Notes under the pieces: model-generated
Told to the model about the DNA's origin: nothing
The model's input: only the letters and a program-made list of their open reading frames with translations
Databases searched by the model: none
Part shown: in pieces, positions 32,724-42,649 of the stretch
How positions within the stretch are numbered: the stretch's first letter is position 1
How the letters are laid out: every line of letters begins with the position of its first letter
DNA from: Clostridia bacterium
GTDB taxonomy: Bacteria > Bacillota > Clostridia > Oscillospirales > CAG-272
Reading direction: 5' to 3'
NCBI GenBank assembly: GCA_017462605.1
Contig: JAFTQV010000091.1
Span: 1-44,496 of the forward strand
DNA: 44,496 bases
Translations under genes and position numbers: made by a program

Positions 32724-33908
32724 ATGAAAGAATTTGAACTTAAATACGGCTGCAACCCCAATCAGAAGCCTGCGAAGATCTTTATGGAAGACGGAAGCGA
32801 GCTTCCGATCGAAATACTTTCGGGCAGACCGGGATATATAAATTTCCTTGATGCCTTCAACTCATGGCAGCTCGTCCGCGAGCTTAAGGAAGCTCTCGGC
32901 TTACCCGCAGTTACCTCCTTCAAGCACGTAAGCCCCACCTCTGCGGCGGTCGGTATTCCTCTTTCCGATAAGCTTAAGCGCGCAACCTTCACCGATGATA
33001 TCGAAAATCTCGATGCTTCCCCTCTCGCATGCGCATACGCAAGAGCAAGAGGAACGGACAGAATGTGCTCCTTCGGAGACTGGGTCGCTCTTTCGGACGT
33101 TTGCGACGTTACCACAGCGAAGCTTATCAAGCGCGAGGTATCAGACGGAATCATAGCTCCCGGCTATGAGCCCGAGGCTCTTGAGATACTTAAGACCAAG
33201 AGAAACGGCAACTACAATATAGTAAAGATCGATCCCGATTACGTACCCGCTCCCATAGAAAGAAAGCAGGTATTCGGTATCACCTTCGAGCAGGGCAGAA
33301 ATAATTTCCTTATAAACGAGGCTCTTCTCGAAAACGTTGTAACTAAAGAAAAGGATATGCCAAGGTCGGCAATCCGCGATCTTATAATCGCTCTTATCAC
33401 GCTTAAGTATACTCAGTCCAACTCGGTATGCTACGCGGTAGACGGTCAGGCGATCGGAGTCGGCGCAGGTCAGCAGTCGAGAATTCACTGCACTCGCCTT
33501 GCAGGCGATAAGGCAAACACCTGGTTCCTTCGCCAGCACGATAAGGTTCTTGCTCTTCCCTTCAAGCCCACTCTCGGCAGACCTGACAGAGACAACGTTA
33601 TAGACGGATATATCAACGGCAACGAAGAGGACGTTACGGCAGAGGGCAACTGGCAGAAATACTTCACCGAGCGCCCCGAGCCTCTCACCGCAGAGGAAAA
33701 GGCTCTGTATCTTGCGAAGATAGACGGTGTTGCTCTCGGATCGGATGCATTCTTCCCCTTCAGCGACAATATCGAGCGCGCTAAGAAGAGCGGCGTTCGC
33801 TATATAGCAGAGCCCGGCGGCTCTATCCGCGACGATCTTGTCATCGACTGCGCGGACAAGTACGGCATGACAATGGCATTCACGGGAATGCGCCTTTTCC
33901 ACCATTAA
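32724..33908 (+). CDS. purH: AICAR formyltransferase (stand-alone PurH C-terminal domain)
   Basis: A 394-residue protein matching the formyltransferase part of PurH, without the IMP cyclohydrolase domain. Features are KYGCNPNQKPAKIF at the start, SFKHVSPTSAAVG (the KH catalytic pair), YTQSNSVCYAVDGQAIGVGAGQQSRIHCTRLAG and AEPGGSIRDDLVIDCADKYGMTMAFTGMRLFHH at the C-terminus. It transfers formyl from 10-formyl-THF to AICAR. The ATG at 32724 has GAGGAAG upstream. PurO supplies the next step. Confidence 0.93.
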   Translation: MKEFELKYGCNPNQKPAKIFMEDGSELPIEILSGRPGYINFLDAFNSWQLVRELKEALGLPAVTSFKHVSPTSAAVGIPLSDKLKRATFTDDIENLDASPLACAYARARGTDRMCSFGDWVALSDVCDVTTAKLIKREVSDGIIAPGYEPEALEILKTKRNGNYNIVKIDPDYVPAPIERKQVFGITFEQGRNNFLINEALLENVVTKEKDMPRSAIRDLIIALITLKYTQSNSVCYAVDGQAIGVGAGQQSRIHCTRLAGDKANTWFLRQHDKVLALPFKPTLGRPDRDNVIDGYINGNEEDVTAEGNWQKYFTERPEPLTAEEKALYLAKIDGVALGSDAFFPFSDNIERAKKSGVRYIAEPGGSIRDDLVIDCADKYGMTMAFTGMRLFHH

Positions 33909-33926
33909 TATTAACGGAGAGTATAG

Positions 33927-35198
33927 ATGAAAATACTTGTTGTAGGCGGTGGCGGAAGAGAACACGCCATCATAAAAAAGGTAAAGGAAAATCCATCCGT
34001 TACCGAAATATTTGCGCTCCCCGGCAACGGCGGTATTGCTGCTGACGCGACCTGTGTCAATATCGGCGCAAAGGATATCCCCGCTATCGTAGAATTCGCA
34101 AAAAGCAACTCTATTGATTACGCAATAGTAGCTCCCGACGATCCTCTCGTTCTCGGCTGCGTTGACGCGCTTGCCGAGGTTGGAATTCCCTCTTTCGGAC
34201 CCACGAAGGCGGCGGCTATTATTGAAGGAAGTAAGGTCTTCTCGAAGAACCTTATGAAAAAATACGGTATTCCCACGGCGAAGTACGAGGTATTCTCGGA
34301 TGCGGGAGCTGCTCTTAAGTATCTCGAGGATGCGCCCATTCCCACCGTCATCAAGGCAGACGGTCTTGCCCTCGGCAAGGGAGTTATCATAGCGATGACG
34401 AGAGACGAGGCTAAGAATGCGGTCCTCTCCATTATGGAAGATAAGGTATTCGGAGAGAGCGGCAGCAATATCGTCATCGAGGAATTTCTTGAGGGACCCG
34501 AGGTCTCGGTGCTTTCGTTTACGGACGGTAAGTGCGTCGTTCCCATGATATCCAGCCAGGATCATAAGAGAGCGCATGACGGTGACCTTGGACTCAACAC
34601 GGGCGGAATGGGAACGGTTGCACCCAACCCCTACTATACCGAAGCTGTTGCCGCGGAGTGTATGGAGAAGATATTCCTTCCCACCATAAAGGCTATGGAA
34701 GCCGAGGGCAGGACCTTCAAGGGCTGCCTTTACTTCGGTCTTATGCTCACGAAGGACGGACCTAAGGTCATTGAATACAACTGCCGCTTCGGAGACCCCG
34801 AGACTCAGGTAGTGCTTCCCCTTCTCGAGTCCGATCTTCTCGATGTTATGATCAGTACGACAAACGGAACGCTCAGCGCCGATGCGGTAAGATTTTCCGA
34901 TAAGAGCGCATGCTGCGTTATAATGGCATCAAACGGATATCCCGAGCATTACGAAAAGGGCTTCGAGATCGCTATTCCCGATGCCGCTCTTCCCTCGGTA
35001 TACGTTGCGGGCGCGGCTCTTCGCGAAGGCAAGCTCGTCACCTCAGGGGGCAGAGTTCTCGGAGTAAGCGCCGTCGGCGATACTCTTTCCGAGGCTATTC
35101 GCGCGTCCTACTCCCTCGTTTCGACAATAAACTTTGAAAATGCCTTTTACCGCTCCGATATCGGTAAAAGAGCGCTTATGGCAAAGGAGATCAAATAA
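33927..35198 (+). CDS. purD: Phosphoribosylamine-glycine ligase (GAR synthetase)
   Basis: A 423-residue PurD that joins phosphoribosylamine and glycine. Features are KILVVGGGGREHAIIKK, an ATP-grasp core (IKADGLALGKGVIIAMTRDEA, EEFLEGPEVSVLSFTDG, GGMGTVAPNPYY) and YNCRFGDPETQVVLPLLESDL for metal binding. Length is normal. Its stop overlaps the purL start (TAATG at 35196-35200). Confidence 0.96.
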   Translation: MKILVVGGGGREHAIIKKVKENPSVTEIFALPGNGGIAADATCVNIGAKDIPAIVEFAKSNSIDYAIVAPDDPLVLGCVDALAEVGIPSFGPTKAAAIIEGSKVFSKNLMKKYGIPTAKYEVFSDAGAALKYLEDAPIPTVIKADGLALGKGVIIAMTRDEAKNAVLSIMEDKVFGESGSNIVIEEFLEGPEVSVLSFTDGKCVVPMISSQDHKRAHDGDLGLNTGGMGTVAPNPYYTEAVAAECMEKIFLPTIKAMEAEGRTFKGCLYFGLMLTKDGPKVIEYNCRFGDPETQVVLPLLESDLLDVMISTTNGTLSADAVRFSDKSACCVIMASNGYPEHYEKGFEIAIPDAALPSVYVAGAALREGKLVTSGGRVLGVSAVGDTLSEAIRASYSLVSTINFENAFYRSDIGKRALMAKEIK

Positions 35199-38100
35199 TG
35201 GTATATAGAATTTACGTAGAGAAAAAGGCAGGTCTTGACAATGAGGCGAGATCGCTTCTCTCCGAGCTTCGCTCGCTTATCGGAATAAGCTCGCTTTCGG
35301 GCGTGCGTATACTCAACAGATACGATGCGGATAATATAAGCGAGGAGCTTTTCACAAAGGCGATCGACACCGTCTTTTCCGAGCCTCAGCTTGACTCTGC
35401 CTTCGGAGAGCTTGATACCGAAGGATATACCGCCTTTGCGGTAGAGTATCTTCCCGGTCAGTTTGATCAGAGAGCGGATTCCGCCGCGCAGTGCATACAG
35501 ATCATGTCCTGCGACGAAAGACCCACCGTCAGAACCGCTAAGGTATATCTTCTTTCGGGAAATATCACCGAGGACGAGCTTCTCGAGATAAAGAAATACG
35601 TTATCAACCCCGTTGAGGCGAGAGAGGCTTCGCTTGACTTGCCCGAAACGCTTAACGTTAAATATGAAATCCCCACCGAGGTAGCAACGCTGGACGGCTT
35701 CCTCGAGCTTGACAGAGAGGGACTTATGAATTTCGTTTCATCCCTCGGTCTTGCTATGGATATAGATGACGTCACCTTCTGCCAGAGCTACTTCAAGAAG
35801 GAAGGCAGATGCCCCACCATCACCGAGATCAGAATGATCGACACGTATTGGTCGGACCACTGCCGCCACACCACCTTCCTTACTACTATTGACAGCGTTA
35901 AGTTTGAGGATAAGCTTCTTGAAGAGGCGTACGAAAGCTATCTTAACGCAAGACGCGAGCTTGGAAGGACCAAGCCAGTGAACCTTATGGATATCGCAAC
36001 TCTTGCAACAAGATACTTAAAGGTCAACGGCAAGCTCCCGAAGCTCGACGAGTCCGAGGAGATCAATGCCTGCACCGTCAAGATCGAGATAGAGGTAGAC
36101 GGCGTCAAGGAGCCTTGGCTTCTTCTCTTCAAGAACGAGACTCATAACCACCCCACCGAGATCGAGCCCTTCGGCGGCGCGGCGACCTGTATCGGCGGAG
36201 CTATCCGCGATCCCCTTTCGGGCAGATCCTACGTTTACGCGGCAATGAGAGTTACGGGCGCGGCAGATCCCACAAAGCCCGTTTCCGAGACTATAAAGGG
36301 CAAGCTTCCTCAAAGAAAGATCGTTCAGACCGCTGCTGCGGGATATTCCTCTTACGGTAACCAGATCGGTCTTGCAACGGGTATGGTAGACGAGCTTTAT
36401 CACGACGGATACGCGGCAAAGAGAATGGAGATCGGCGCAGTTATAGCAGCCGCTCCCGAGGCAAACGTACGCCGCGAGTGCCCCGATCCCGGCGACGTAG
36501 TTATCCTTCTCGGCGGAAGAACGGGAAGAGACGGCTGCGGCGGAGCAACAGGATCCTCGAAAAAGCACACTCTCACCTCTCTTGAGACCTGCGGAGCTGA
36601 GGTCCAGAAGGGTAATGCTCCCGAGGAAAGAAAGCTTCAGCGCCTTTTCAGAAATCCCAAGGCTACAAGACTTATCAAGCGCTGCAACGACTTTGGCGCG
36701 GGCGGTGTTTCGGTCGCTGTCGGCGAGCTTGCGGACGGACTTGACATAGATCTCAATAAGGTTCCCAAGAAATACGAGGGACTTGACGGCACCGAGCTTG
36801 CAATAAGCGAATCTCAGGAGAGAATGGCAGTTGTCGTTGAGAAGGAAAACGTTGATAAATTCTTGGCTCTCGCTCTTTCGGAGAACCTTGAGGCAACCGT
36901 TATCGCCACCGTCACCGAGGAGAAAAGACTTCGCATGAGGTGGAACGGTAAGACGATCGTTGATATCTCCCGAGAGTTCCTTAACTCAAACGGAGCCGAA
37001 AAGCATATTGATATCGCTCCCGCGAAGGCTGAGAGCTTCAAGAAGGACGCGCCCGCATGCTTCAAGTGCGGTATGCTCTCGCTTGCATCCGATCTCAACG
37101 TTTGCTCGAAGAGAGGTCTTTCGGAAAGATTTGACTCCACGATCGGTGCAGGCACAGTCCTTATGCCCTTCGGCGGAAAGCATCAGAAGACACCTATTCA
37201 GGCAATGGTACACAAGATATCGGTAGAGGAAAAGCACACGGATGACGTATCCTTTATGTCCTGGGGCTATAACCCCTACATCGCGGAAAAGAGCCCCTTC
37301 CATTCGGCTTATCTTGCGGTAGTTGAAAGCGTATCGAAGCTTATCGCTCACGGCGCTTCCTTCGAGGACGTTTACCTCACCTTCCAGGAGTATTTCGAAA
37401 AGCCCGGACGCGACGGCAAGAGATGGGGCAAGCCTATGGCGGCTCTTCTCGGAGCATTCCGCGCGCAGATGGAGCTTGGAATCGCATCTATCGGCGGTAA
37501 GGACTCTATGAGCGGCTCGTTTGAGGATATAGACGTTCCGCCCACACTCGTTTCCTTCGCTGTTACTACGGGTAAGGCATCCGATGTCATCACCAACGAT
37601 ATGAAGGCGGCAGGCAATAAGGTAGTTATGCTTTCTCCCGAATACGGAGAGGACGGACTTCCCAAGGCAGACTCTCTTATTTCTCTTTATTCAACCGTCA
37701 CCTCTCTTATGAGAGCGGGCAAGGTAAAGGCTGCTTATACTCCCACCTTGGGCGGCGTTGCCGAGGCGATCTATAAGATGTGTATTGGTAACGGCTTTGG
37801 CTTCGACTTTGACTCGAATCTCACTCTTGACGATATATTCGGCTACAACTACGGCGCATTTATCCTTGAGGTCGATACTGACGTAGAGGGAAAAGTTATC
37901 GGTTATGTAAATGATAATAGTCAATTCACTTATAAAAATGACGTTCTCACCGCAAAAGAGCTTTCGAAGCTTTACGAAGAAAAGCTCGAGGGAGTATTCC
38001 CCTGCCGTGAGACCGAGGACAATAAGACCTACGAGGCATTCAGCTTCGAAGGAAAGAAGATCTCCGCTCCCACCGTCATCACATCGCGCCCCAAGGTGCT

Positions 38101-38890
38101 TATTCCCGTATTCCCGGGAACAAACTGCGAGTTTGACTCCGCTAAGGTAATGCGCGACGCGGGCAGCGAGGTTGAGATCTTCGTTGTCAACAACCTTACC
38201 AAGGACGGTATTCTCCGCTCCACCGAGGACTTCGCAAGAAAGCTTCGCGAATCCCAGATGGTATTCGTGCCGGGCGGATTCTCGGGCGGTGACGAGCCTG
38301 ACGGATCGGGTAAATTCATTATGGCGTTCTTCCGCAACGAGGCGGTAAAGAACGAGATACACGCTCTTCTTGATAACAGAGCGGGTCTTATGTGCGGTAT
38401 CTGCAACGGCTTCCAGGCTCTTGTCAAGCTTGGTCTCGTTCCTTACGGAAGGATCACCGAGGCAAACGAGAGCGCGCCTACTCTTACCTTCAATAATATC
38501 TCCCGCCACCAGTCCAAGCTTGTCAGAACGAGGATAGCTTCCAATAAGTCGCCCTGGCTCTCATACACCAACGTCGGCGATATCTATACCGTTCCGATCT
38601 CCCACGGAGAAGGTAAATTCCTTTGCTCCGAGGCAGAGGCTCTCGAGCTTGCGAAGAACGGTCAGATCGCAACTCAGTACGTAGATCTTGACGGAAATCC
38701 CACCTCGGATATCCGCTATAACCCCAACGGCTCTACCTTTGCTATCGAGGGTATCACCTCGCCTGACGGAAGAGTCCTCGGTAAGATGGGACACAGCGAG
38801 CGTATCGGAAACGGACTTTACAAGAACGTGCTTGGCGAATTCGATATGAAGATGTTCCTCTCCGCAACAGAATATTTCAAAAAATCCTAG
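35198..38890 (+). CDS. purL: Phosphoribosylformylglycinamidine synthase, single-chain
   Basis: A 1230-residue long-form PurL. It contains an N-terminal PurS-like region, FGAM synthase domains with YWSDHCRHTTFLTTI and KNETHNHPTEIEPFGGAATCIGG, and a second catalytic half with IGGKDSMSGSF. The C-terminal class I glutaminase is intact: PGTNCEFDSAKVMRDAG, VPGGFSGGDE, and the nucleophile elbow MCGICNGFQALVKLG, with HGEGKF carrying the His. This amidotransferase can therefore use glutamine, in contrast to the GuaA and PurF in this window. AAGGAG precedes the start inside purD. Confidence 0.96.
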   Translation: MVYRIYVEKKAGLDNEARSLLSELRSLIGISSLSGVRILNRYDADNISEELFTKAIDTVFSEPQLDSAFGELDTEGYTAFAVEYLPGQFDQRADSAAQCIQIMSCDERPTVRTAKVYLLSGNITEDELLEIKKYVINPVEAREASLDLPETLNVKYEIPTEVATLDGFLELDREGLMNFVSSLGLAMDIDDVTFCQSYFKKEGRCPTITEIRMIDTYWSDHCRHTTFLTTIDSVKFEDKLLEEAYESYLNARRELGRTKPVNLMDIATLATRYLKVNGKLPKLDESEEINACTVKIEIEVDGVKEPWLLLFKNETHNHPTEIEPFGGAATCIGGAIRDPLSGRSYVYAAMRVTGAADPTKPVSETIKGKLPQRKIVQTAAAGYSSYGNQIGLATGMVDELYHDGYAAKRMEIGAVIAAAPEANVRRECPDPGDVVILLGGRTGRDGCGGATGSSKKHTLTSLETCGAEVQKGNAPEERKLQRLFRNPKATRLIKRCNDFGAGGVSVAVGELADGLDIDLNKVPKKYEGLDGTELAISESQERMAVVVEKENVDKFLALALSENLEATVIATVTEEKRLRMRWNGKTIVDISREFLNSNGAEKHIDIAPAKAESFKKDAPACFKCGMLSLASDLNVCSKRGLSERFDSTIGAGTVLMPFGGKHQKTPIQAMVHKISVEEKHTDDVSFMSWGYNPYIAEKSPFHSAYLAVVESVSKLIAHGASFEDVYLTFQEYFEKPGRDGKRWGKPMAALLGAFRAQMELGIASIGGKDSMSGSFEDIDVPPTLVSFAVTTGKASDVITNDMKAAGNKVVMLSPEYGEDGLPKADSLISLYSTVTSLMRAGKVKAAYTPTLGGVAEAIYKMCIGNGFGFDFDSNLTLDDIFGYNYGAFILEVDTDVEGKVIGYVNDNSQFTYKNDVLTAKELSKLYEEKLEGVFPCRETEDNKTYEAFSFEGKKISAPTVITSRPKVLIPVFPGTNCEFDSAKVMRDAGSEVEIFVVNNLTKDGILRSTEDFARKLRESQMVFVPGGFSGGDEPDGSGKFIMAFFRNEAVKNEIHALLDNRAGLMCGICNGFQALVKLGLVPYGRITEANESAPTLTFNNISRHQSKLVRTRIASNKSPWLSYTNVGDIYTVPISHGEGKFLCSEAEALELAKNGQIATQYVDLDGNPTSDIRYNPNGSTFAIEGITSPDGRVLGKMGHSERIGNGLYKNVLGEFDMKMFLSATEYFKKS

Positions 38891-38906
38891 ATGATTGGAG
38901 AAAGAA

Positions 38907-40583
38907 ATGGCATTTTTATCCGATATAGAAATAGCTCAAAGCGCAAAGCTTCTCCCCATAACCGAGATCGCAGAGCGCGCCGGAATTCCGGACGATTATC
39001 TTGAGCTTTACGGAAAGCATAAGGCAAAGGTCAATTATTCCCTTCTTAATGATAGCAAAAGAGAGCCCGGTAAGCTCATTCTCGTTACCGCCATTACCCC
39101 CACCCCCGCGGGTGAGGGTAAGACCACAACGACGATCGGTCTTGCGGACGGAATGAAGAGAATAGGCAAATCGGTCTCGGTCGCTCTTCGCGAGCCCTCT
39201 CTCGGACCGGTATTCGGAATAAAGGGCGGCGCCGCAGGCGGCGGCTACGCTCAGGTAGTTCCCATGGAAGATATAAATCTTCACTTCACGGGCGACTTCC
39301 ACGCGATCGGCGCGGCAAACAACCTTCTCGCCGCTATGCTCGATAACCATATTTATCAGGGCAACGAGCTTAATATCGATCCCAGAAGGATCACTTGGAA
39401 GAGATGCGTTGATATGAACGACCGCCAGCTCCGCTTCGTTACGGACGGTCTTGGCGGAAGAGTCAACGGAGTACCCCGTGAGGACGGATATGACATAACC
39501 GTTGCTTCCGAGATCATGGCTGTATTCTGCCTTGCAAGCTCTATTACCGATCTTAAGGAAAGGCTCTCTAAGATCGTTGTTGCTTACACCTATGACGAAA
39601 AGCCCGTAACGGCAGGCGACCTCGGCGCAACAGGCGCTATGGCTGCGCTTCTCAAGGATGCTCTGAAGCCTAATCTCGTGCAGACTCTCGAGGGCACTCC
39701 CGCCTTTGTTCACGGCGGTCCTTTCGCTAATATTGCTCACGGCTGCAACTCGGTAATTGCTACCAAAATGTCAATGAAACTTTCCGATTACGCTATAACA
39801 GAGGCAGGCTTCGGCGCAGACCTCGGCGCAGAAAAGTTCCTTGATATCAAGTGCAGAATGGCTGGTCTTACCCCCTCTGCGGTAGTTATCGTAGCTACCG
39901 TCCGCGCTCTTAAGATGCACGGCGGCGTACCCAAGACGGAGCTTGGCAGAGAGAACCTTGATGCGCTTAAGGCAGGCATCCCGAACCTTCTTCGCCACGT
40001 TTCCAACATCAAGAACGTTTATAAGCTTCCTTCCGTGGTTGCGGTCAACCGCTTTCCCACCGATACCGATGCTGAGATCGAGCTTATCATCGAGGAATGC
40101 AAGAAGCTTGGCGTCAACGTCGTTCTCTCCACGGTCTGGGCAGAGGGCGGCAAGGGCGGCGAGGCGCTTGCGCGCGAGGTAGTCCGCCTTTGCGAAGAGG
40201 AAAAGGGCGACTTCACCTTCTCCTATGACGAGAAGCTTTCTATCCCCGAAAAGATCGAGGCTATCGTCAAGAAGATCTACGGCGGAGACGGTATATCCAT
40301 TCTCCCTGCCGCAAAGAAGCAGATCGATATGCTTGTCAAGAACGGCTACGATAAGCTCCCCGTTTGCGTAGCTAAGACTCAGTATTCCTTCTCGGACGAT
40401 GCGACCAAGCTCGGCGCTCCGACAGGCTTTACCGTCACTATCAAGAACGTCAAGGTCAGCGCAGGCGCAGGCTTCGTCGTTGTCCTCACGGGCGATATTA
40501 TGACGATGCCCGGACTTCCCAAATCTCCCGCCGCTCTCCGCATAGACGTTGATGAAAGCGGAAAGATAACAGGACTTTTCTGA
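38907..40583 (+). CDS. fhs: Formate-tetrahydrofolate ligase
   Basis: A 558-residue Fhs that makes 10-formyl-THF from formate, THF and ATP. The ATP-binding motif [20 protein letters not shown] and [41 protein letters not shown] are characteristic. The ATG at 38907 has GGAG six bases upstream; a TTG at 38895 would cover that site. It supplies the formyl donor used by PurN and AICAR formyltransferase, which explains its place at the operon end. It may also serve acetogenesis, which cannot be decided here. Confidence 0.97.
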   Translation: MAFLSDIEIAQSAKLLPITEIAERAGIPDDYLELYGKHKAKVNYSLLNDSKREPGKLILVTAITPTPAGEGKTTTTIGLADGMKRIGKSVSVALREPSLGPVFGIKGGAAGGGYAQVVPMEDINLHFTGDFHAIGAANNLLAAMLDNHIYQGNELNIDPRRITWKRCVDMNDRQLRFVTDGLGGRVNGVPREDGYDITVASEIMAVFCLASSITDLKERLSKIVVAYTYDEKPVTAGDLGATGAMAALLKDALKPNLVQTLEGTPAFVHGGPFANIAHGCNSVIATKMSMKLSDYAITEAGFGADLGAEKFLDIKCRMAGLTPSAVVIVATVRALKMHGGVPKTELGRENLDALKAGIPNLLRHVSNIKNVYKLPSVVAVNRFPTDTDAEIELIIEECKKLGVNVVLSTVWAEGGKGGEALAREVVRLCEEEKGDFTFSYDEKLSIPEKIEAIVKKIYGGDGISILPAAKKQIDMLVKNGYDKLPVCVAKTQYSFSDDATKLGAPTGFTVTIKNVKVSAGAGFVVVLTGDIMTMPGLPKSPAALRIDVDESGKITGLF

Positions 40584-40605
40584 TATAAGATACAAATAAA
40601 AACCA

Positions 40606-40659
40606 ACAAAAAAGCGCTTATGAGCCGAGATCCACCGCCTCGGTTCACAAGCGTTTTTT
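40606..40659. terminator. Terminator of the purine operon, possibly bidirectional
   Basis: The arms 40615-40629 and 40639-40653 (CGCTTaTGaGCCGAG with CTCGGttCAcAAGCG) form a long stem, with A-run before it and TTTTTT after it. It separates fhs from the convergent anti-sigma gene. Confidence 0.88.
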
Positions 40660-40669
40660 ATTATTTATT

Positions 40670-41341
40670 TTACTTGATCTTCACGCCGCCGATCATTCTC
40701 TCGATATAAGATATTTCATAAGAAGAAGGGCACGTGATCGTAAATAAATAGCCGTCATATATCCAGGAAACGTCATAATAACCGAACTCTTCGCTGTAAT
40801 ATACGTCTATCCCGTTACAGATTATCTTAGTATAAGTTCTTTCGCCGTCAATATTCCAAGCTCCGCCATTCCAGACCGATTGAGCGAGAACGATATTCTC
40901 TTCTCCCTTCATCCATAAGCGAACCGTGTGCATATCGGAAAGCACAGGCTGGGGTTCGACCTCAAAAAAGCCATCCGGTATAATAGTCAGGGTATAAATA
41001 TCGTCTATTCTCTGCCGCACAACTTCGTTTTCCTCGGGTGTGGGTATGACCTCGTAGTTGCCGTCAATGAATCTGACTATAAATCTTCTGATAATAGGCG
41101 CGCATGCAACAGCCGTAATAATTAAAGCGATTATTATTGCGGCAATCAAAAGAACCTTTGGGGATAATTTTAAGCTTCGGGGCTTTTCATTTTCTCCTTT
41201 GAAAATACCATTTATCTTAGCTATATATAGAGGAGAATGATCTAAACTCACCTCAGGCTCTTCATTAAAGCTTCTTGCTTCAAGCAAAGCAGAGTCTAAA
41301 AGGAGCTTTGAAAAGAGCTTTTTTTCTTTTAACGTCATCAT
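40670..41341 (-). CDS. Membrane anti-sigma factor-like protein (DUF4367-type C-terminus)
   Basis: A 223-residue single-pass membrane protein. The cytoplasmic part (1-60) could bind the sigma factor, the transmembrane segment is KVLLIAAIIIALIITAVACA (about 62-81), and the exterior domain ends SWIYDGYLFTITCPSSYEISYIERMIGGVKI, which resembles DUF4367. Its ATG overlaps the sigma TGA (ATGA at 41338-41341), a classical sigma/anti-sigma arrangement. No zinc-binding motif is visible. The signal it senses is unknown. Confidence 0.8.
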   Translation of the reverse strand: MMTLKEKKLFSKLLLDSALLEARSFNEEPEVSLDHSPLYIAKINGIFKGENEKPRSLKLSPKVLLIAAIIIALIITAVACAPIIRRFIVRFIDGNYEVIPTPEENEVVRQRIDDIYTLTIIPDGFFEVEPQPVLSDMHTVRLWMKGEENIVLAQSVWNGGAWNIDGERTYTKIICNGIDVYYSEEFGYYDVSWIYDGYLFTITCPSSYEISYIERMIGGVKIK

Positions 41342-41883
41342 TTTTTCGTCTCCTTTAAGAAGGAGCGCATTTTCTCTATGCCCCTTTTAATTCGGCTTTT
41401 AACAGTTCCAAGCTTTGAATCGGTGATCTCGGCAATTTCGCCGTACGAAAAGCCAAAAACCAAATACAGTCGTAAGGCGACGGTATATTCTTCCGGTAAC
41501 CTGCTTATTCCAAAAAGAGCCTTTTCGTATACTTCCTTTTCTTCGATCTCGCTTGATATGTCATCTTGAGATCGAAGACTGCGTATCTCTTCAATATCTA
41601 TCAGCTTATCGCTTCTATTCTTTTCGGGAAATATTCTTATACATTCATTTTTTACCAACGTACAAACGAATGCCGTGAGTCTATCTTCATTGTCCGTTTC
41701 GACCCTTTTAATACTAAGCGCTATTCTCATGAATGCGTTGGATACCGCATCCTCTGCATAATGGACGTCGCCAAGCCTCTTCATTGCCATTTTGAACATC
41801 ATTTGATAATACTTTTTATATATGTTCTCAAGCTTAAGCTTATCATTCGGATCATCAATTGCGCTCAGTAATAAAGCAAGCAT
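41338..41883 (-). CDS. RNA polymerase sigma factor, ECF type
   Basis: A 181-residue sigma-70 family protein of ECF size. Region 2 is seen as YYQMMFKMAMKRLGDVHYAEDAVSNAFMRIALSI, and region 4 as LPEEYTVALRLYLVFGFSYGEIAEITDSKLGTVKSRIKRGIEKMRSFL with its helix-turn-helix. Regions 1 and 3 are absent. AGAGGTGA precedes the ATG. It is coupled to the anti-sigma-like gene, and is divergent from the secreted-protein genes at 42139 and 42650, which are plausible targets but unproven. Confidence 0.92.
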   Translation of the reverse strand: MLALLLSAIDDPNDKLKLENIYKKYYQMMFKMAMKRLGDVHYAEDAVSNAFMRIALSIKRVETDNEDRLTAFVCTLVKNECIRIFPEKNRSDKLIDIEEIRSLRSQDDISSEIEEKEVYEKALFGISRLPEEYTVALRLYLVFGFSYGEIAEITDSKLGTVKSRIKRGIEKMRSFLKETKK

Positions 41884-41923
41884 CAGCCGTCACCTCTTTT
41901 CGCTGTACAAAAGTAATGTTTTA

Positions 41924-41952
41924 ATTTTATTCTATTACTCGAAATTTGTCAA
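41924..41952 (-). promoter_or_regulatory. Promoter of the sigma/anti-sigma genes
   Basis: Minus strand TTGACA (41952-41947), a 17-base spacer and TAAAAT (41929-41924). Confidence 0.8.
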
Positions 41953-42035
41953 GAAAGTTTTCGTTTTTTTTAAAAAATTCAAAAATCCTGCAACCTTTTT
42001 TCTTCTTTTAGGGTATTACATATCAAAGGGGGTGA

Positions 42036-42065
42036 ATGGTGCGAAATACTATTATAATCAGCTGA
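42036..42065 (+). CDS. Possible nine-codon leader peptide upstream of the secreted protein
   Basis: AAAGGGGGTGA, a near-complete Shine-Dalgarno sequence, is followed directly by ATG at 42036 and nine codons (MVRNTIIIS) to TGA. An alternative frame from GTG at 42032 runs 36 codons to a TGA overlapping the ATG of the next gene (42139). Which, if either, is translated cannot be decided. The intergenic region 41884-42138 holds nothing else apart from an imperfect hairpin near 42076-42116. Confidence 0.3.
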   Translation: MVRNTIIIS

Positions 42066-42138
42066 GGCTTTGGCGAAGTGCCGCATGCCGAATGATTCTC
42101 TATGCCCGGCGGCATACGAAAGAAAGGAATACTAAATC

Positions 42139-42567
42139 ATGAAGAAATCTATTGTACTCTTGCTAATGCTCTCAACGCTTTTTGGAATCTTTGCAATTGC
42201 AATGTCAGCTTATAGCGAGCCTATCACGCCATTTTACAACAACACGTATCAGGCGCGTACGACAGTTTCCATCGACTCAAACGGAAAAGCAACGGTAAAC
42301 GTCTATTACTATGGCAGAGTCGGCGTTACAAAAAGTGCAACGATCACCACTAAGCTGCAAAAGAACGTTTCCGGCGTCTGGCAAGACGTCAGTATCGGTA
42401 CAGCAAATAATAGCTGGATAGACACCTCGTCATCATTCACAGCAACTTTTAATCACACCGCAAATTTGACATCCCGCGGAACGTACAGAGCAATCTCTAC
42501 ATATCAAATATCCGGAACCGGCGGCGCTACCGACGTTATAGAATCAATTTCGGAAGCTATATATTAA
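42139..42567 (+). CDS. Secreted protein of unknown function
   Basis: A 142-residue exported protein. The N-terminus MKKSIVLLLMLSTLFGIFAIAMSAYS is a typical signal peptide with likely cleavage near residue 24. The mature part is rich in Thr, Ser and Asn and predicted beta (ARTTVSIDSNGKATVNVYYYGRVG, SATITTKLQKNVSGVWQDV), like small Ig-like or beta-sandwich exoproteins. No catalytic motif is seen. AAAGGAA lies about 11 bases upstream of the ATG, a long spacing. It neighbours a subtilisin-like lipoprotein and could be a substrate or an inhibitor; that is speculation. Confidence 0.75.
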   Translation: MKKSIVLLLMLSTLFGIFAIAMSAYSEPITPFYNNTYQARTTVSIDSNGKATVNVYYYGRVGVTKSATITTKLQKNVSGVWQDVSIGTANNSWIDTSSSFTATFNHTANLTSRGTYRAISTYQISGTGGATDVIESISEAIY

Positions 42568-42576
42568 ACACTTCAA

Positions 42577-42606
42577 TTGACATGCAAATGAAAGTATAGT
42601 ATACTT
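42577..42606 (+). promoter_or_regulatory. Promoter with palindrome upstream of the subtilisin-like gene
   Basis: TTGACA (42577-42582), a 17-base spacer and TATACT (42600-42605). The palindrome AAGTATA-G-TATACTT (42592-42606) overlaps the -10 box and may bind a regulator. Confidence 0.75.
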
Positions 42607-42649
42607 GAAAATACAAACTTTAAAAATAAATGAAAGGAGTTCTACCGTA

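Noticed and set aside
33141-34577. Long minus-strand open frame of 478 codons opposite the AICAR formyltransferase and purD genes
   Set aside because: It is antisense to two strongly supported purine genes, has no recognisable motif or ribosome site, and follows from their codon bias.
37691-38509. Minus-strand open frame of 272 codons opposite purL
   Set aside because: It lies wholly inside the conserved purL coding sequence and shows no protein family features.
38916-40595. Two minus-strand open frames opposite fhs
   Set aside because: These are shadows of the highly biased fhs gene, with no start signals or known domains.
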